Positions 63,194-64,000 of a DNA stretch of 64,000 nt are shown piece after piece. Origin of the DNA: Oscillospiraceae bacterium (GTDB lineage Bacteria > Bacillota > Clostridia > Oscillospirales > Oscillospiraceae). Location of the stretch: positions 1-64,000 of the forward strand of contig JAJBUU010000011.1 in NCBI GenBank assembly GCA_020860205.1, read 5' to 3'. The stretch's first letter is position 1, and every line of letters begins with the position of its first letter. The translations under genes were made by a program, and so were the position numbers. The notes beneath the pieces are model-generated. The model had not been told where the DNA came from, did not search any database, and saw only the letters and a program-made list of their open reading frames with translations.

Positions 63194-63420
63194 TGAGCCC
63201 TTCCCGTTTTCACGGACACAAAAATGCTCAAAAATCCTGAATGAATCGCAGCCATTCTTCCTTATTCTTTCTCACGCAACTGCGGAGGCAGCGAGACGAG
63301 CCTCAAAAGCATTAGGCGAGACCCACTCCAGCACAGAATGCGGGCGCACAGAGTTGTAGAATGCCTCCATGTAAGCTCAAGAAACGCCTTCTGCTGCACA
63401 CGAACAAACGGTAGCTTGGT
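63194..63420 (-). mobile_element. Remnant of an IS3-family insertion sequence
   Basis: The left edge (63194-63218, TGAGCCCTTCCCGTTTTC and on) resembles an IS3-family terminal repeat. Inside, the minus strand encodes the end of an OrfB transposase, YMEAFYNSVRPHSVLEWVSP, stopping at 63272. Upstream of Tyr-Met the frame shifts (VRVQQKAFLELT in another frame). Only the 3' end of the element survives. Confidence 0.78.
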
Positions 63421-63500
63421 TGATAAGATCAATGCCCTGGACGGCGAGTCCCGCATTGTCATGGAGTGTACCGGCCGTTACTATGAGCCGCTTAATCATC
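63415..63500 (+). mobile_element. Remnant of an IS110-family transposase
   Basis: The plus strand reads SLVDKINALDGESRIVMECTGRYYEPL, typical of the N-terminal DEDD domain of IS110 transposases, with no start, no downstream domain and an abrupt end. It abuts the IS3 remnant, so at least two elements have decayed here. Confidence 0.75.
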
Positions 63501-63534
63501 AAGTGCATTTTTCAAAATTTTTACAAAATTTCCC

Positions 63535-63563
63535 TTTACATTCTATGCGCACTGTGCTATGAT
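63535..63563 (+). promoter_or_regulatory. Promoter of the phosphoketolase gene
   Basis: TTTACA (63535-63540) and TATGAT (63558-63563), 17-bp spacer. It leaves a leader of about 220 nt containing a GC-rich hairpin around 63729-63757. Confidence 0.75.
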
Positions 63564-63792
63564 ATATGGGATGCACGTGACAAACGTCTGTAACGTCTCA
63601 TATAAGTATACAAGGCCGCCGTATTTTTCCCGATGGACGGTATAAAGCGGGCGCGGACAAGGGAAAATATGGGAAAGGCGGGCGCGGAACAGAATATGTA
63701 TGGAACGTGTGCAAAAAAACAGGAGCGGGCCGCTTGCGCATTGCGCGGCGCAGCCCGCGGGATGATCAAATCAAAAGGAGAAGGATCGCGGT

Positions 63793-64000
63793 ATGGATAA
63801 CGAACAATTAAGCAGCCACGAGGCGGCGCTGCTGGATCAGTGGTGGCGTGCGTCGAATTATCTCTCGGCCTGTCAGCTCTATCTGCTGGATAACCCACTC
63901 CTGAAGGAGCCGCTCACGCGGGAGCAGGTCAAGCGCAAAGTCGTGGGTCACTGGGGAACGGTGCCGGGACAGAACTTTATTTATACGCACTTGAACCGGC
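63793..64000 (+). CDS. xfp: Phosphoketolase (partial, runs off the window)
   Basis: The first 69 codons read [20 protein letters not shown], then [20 protein letters not shown] and [18 protein letters not shown], matching the N-terminus of xylulose-5-phosphate/fructose-6-phosphate phosphoketolases. These thiamine-diphosphate enzymes split sugar phosphates to acetyl phosphate. AAAAGGAGAAGGA lies before the ATG. The rest is outside the window. Confidence 0.92.
   Translation, partial: MDNEQLSSHEAALLDQWWRASNYLSACQLYLLDNPLLKEPLTREQVKRKVVGHWGTVPGQNFIYTHLNR

Overview
This 64 kb window is a GC-rich chromosomal segment of a Gram-positive anaerobe. It most resembles the Clostridia, probably the Oscillospiraceae/Ruminococcaceae side. 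The evidence is the content: a T-box threonyl-tRNA synthetase, HPr kinase with RapZ and WhiA, a GlgC/GlgD pair, type III glutamine synthetase, reverse rubrerythrin, a yybP-ykoY manganese riboswitch, SigA-type promoters with 17-bp spacers and strong GGAGG ribosome-binding sites. No rRNA or tRNA gene was seen. The placement is inferred from gene content, not from a phylogeny.

Layout. 0.2-9.2 kb: a leftward arginine/carbamoyl-phosphate operon (argG, argH, argF, carA, and carB fused to dapF) behind a promoter with ArgR-type boxes. 9.3-14.2 kb: an ABC-F ATPase, then a transpeptidase and a RodA/FtsW-type polymerase carrying an FHA domain. 14.5-15.4 kb: a manganese riboswitch and a Gdt1-family exporter. 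16-21 kb: mutY, whiA, rapZ, murB and hprK, divergent from rpmB. 22-33.5 kb: cstA with a partner gene, a polysaccharide deacetylase, an MFS/spermidine-synthase-like fusion, the alkylation-repair genes ogt and alkA, glgC/glgD and an AAA ATPase. 33.6-42 kb, rightward: T-box, thrS, prfB, a CapA-like protein, a zinc-ribbon/carbohydrate-binding protein, birA, and a flavoprotein-rubredoxin-rubrerythrin fusion. 42-54.6 kb, leftward: an FAD dehydrogenase, obgE, rpmA, rplU, an M18 aminopeptidase, a TsaC-CoaE fusion, prfA, glnA(III), khpA, rpsP, ffh and ylxM. 55-63.1 kb: a complete type I-C CRISPR-Cas locus with a three-spacer array. 63.2-63.5 kb: IS3 and IS110 remnants. The window ends inside a phosphoketolase gene.

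The most interesting signal lies in the 253-bp gap between cas3 and cas5. On the minus strand a promoter, a shortened CRISPR-repeat mimic that keeps the exact 11-nt crRNA handle, a spacer-like segment and an intrinsic terminator form a roughly 90-nt crRNA-like RNA. Its spacer-like part matches a site about 12-30 nt downstream of the predicted cas5 operon start over 17 positions, with mismatches only at positions 6 and 12, the positions type I Cascade flips out. The site is flanked by a TTC PAM. This is the structure expected of a Cascade-guided autorepressor (CreR-like RNA) of the effector operon.

Other notable items are three unusual gene fusions (carB-dapF with a catalytic Cys replaced by Ala, tsaC-coaE, and hrb-rubrerythrin with a retained internal start), FHA-RodA, a ThrRS lacking the TGS domain, a release factor 2 gene without the programmed frameshift, and a dispersed MITE-like repeat family.
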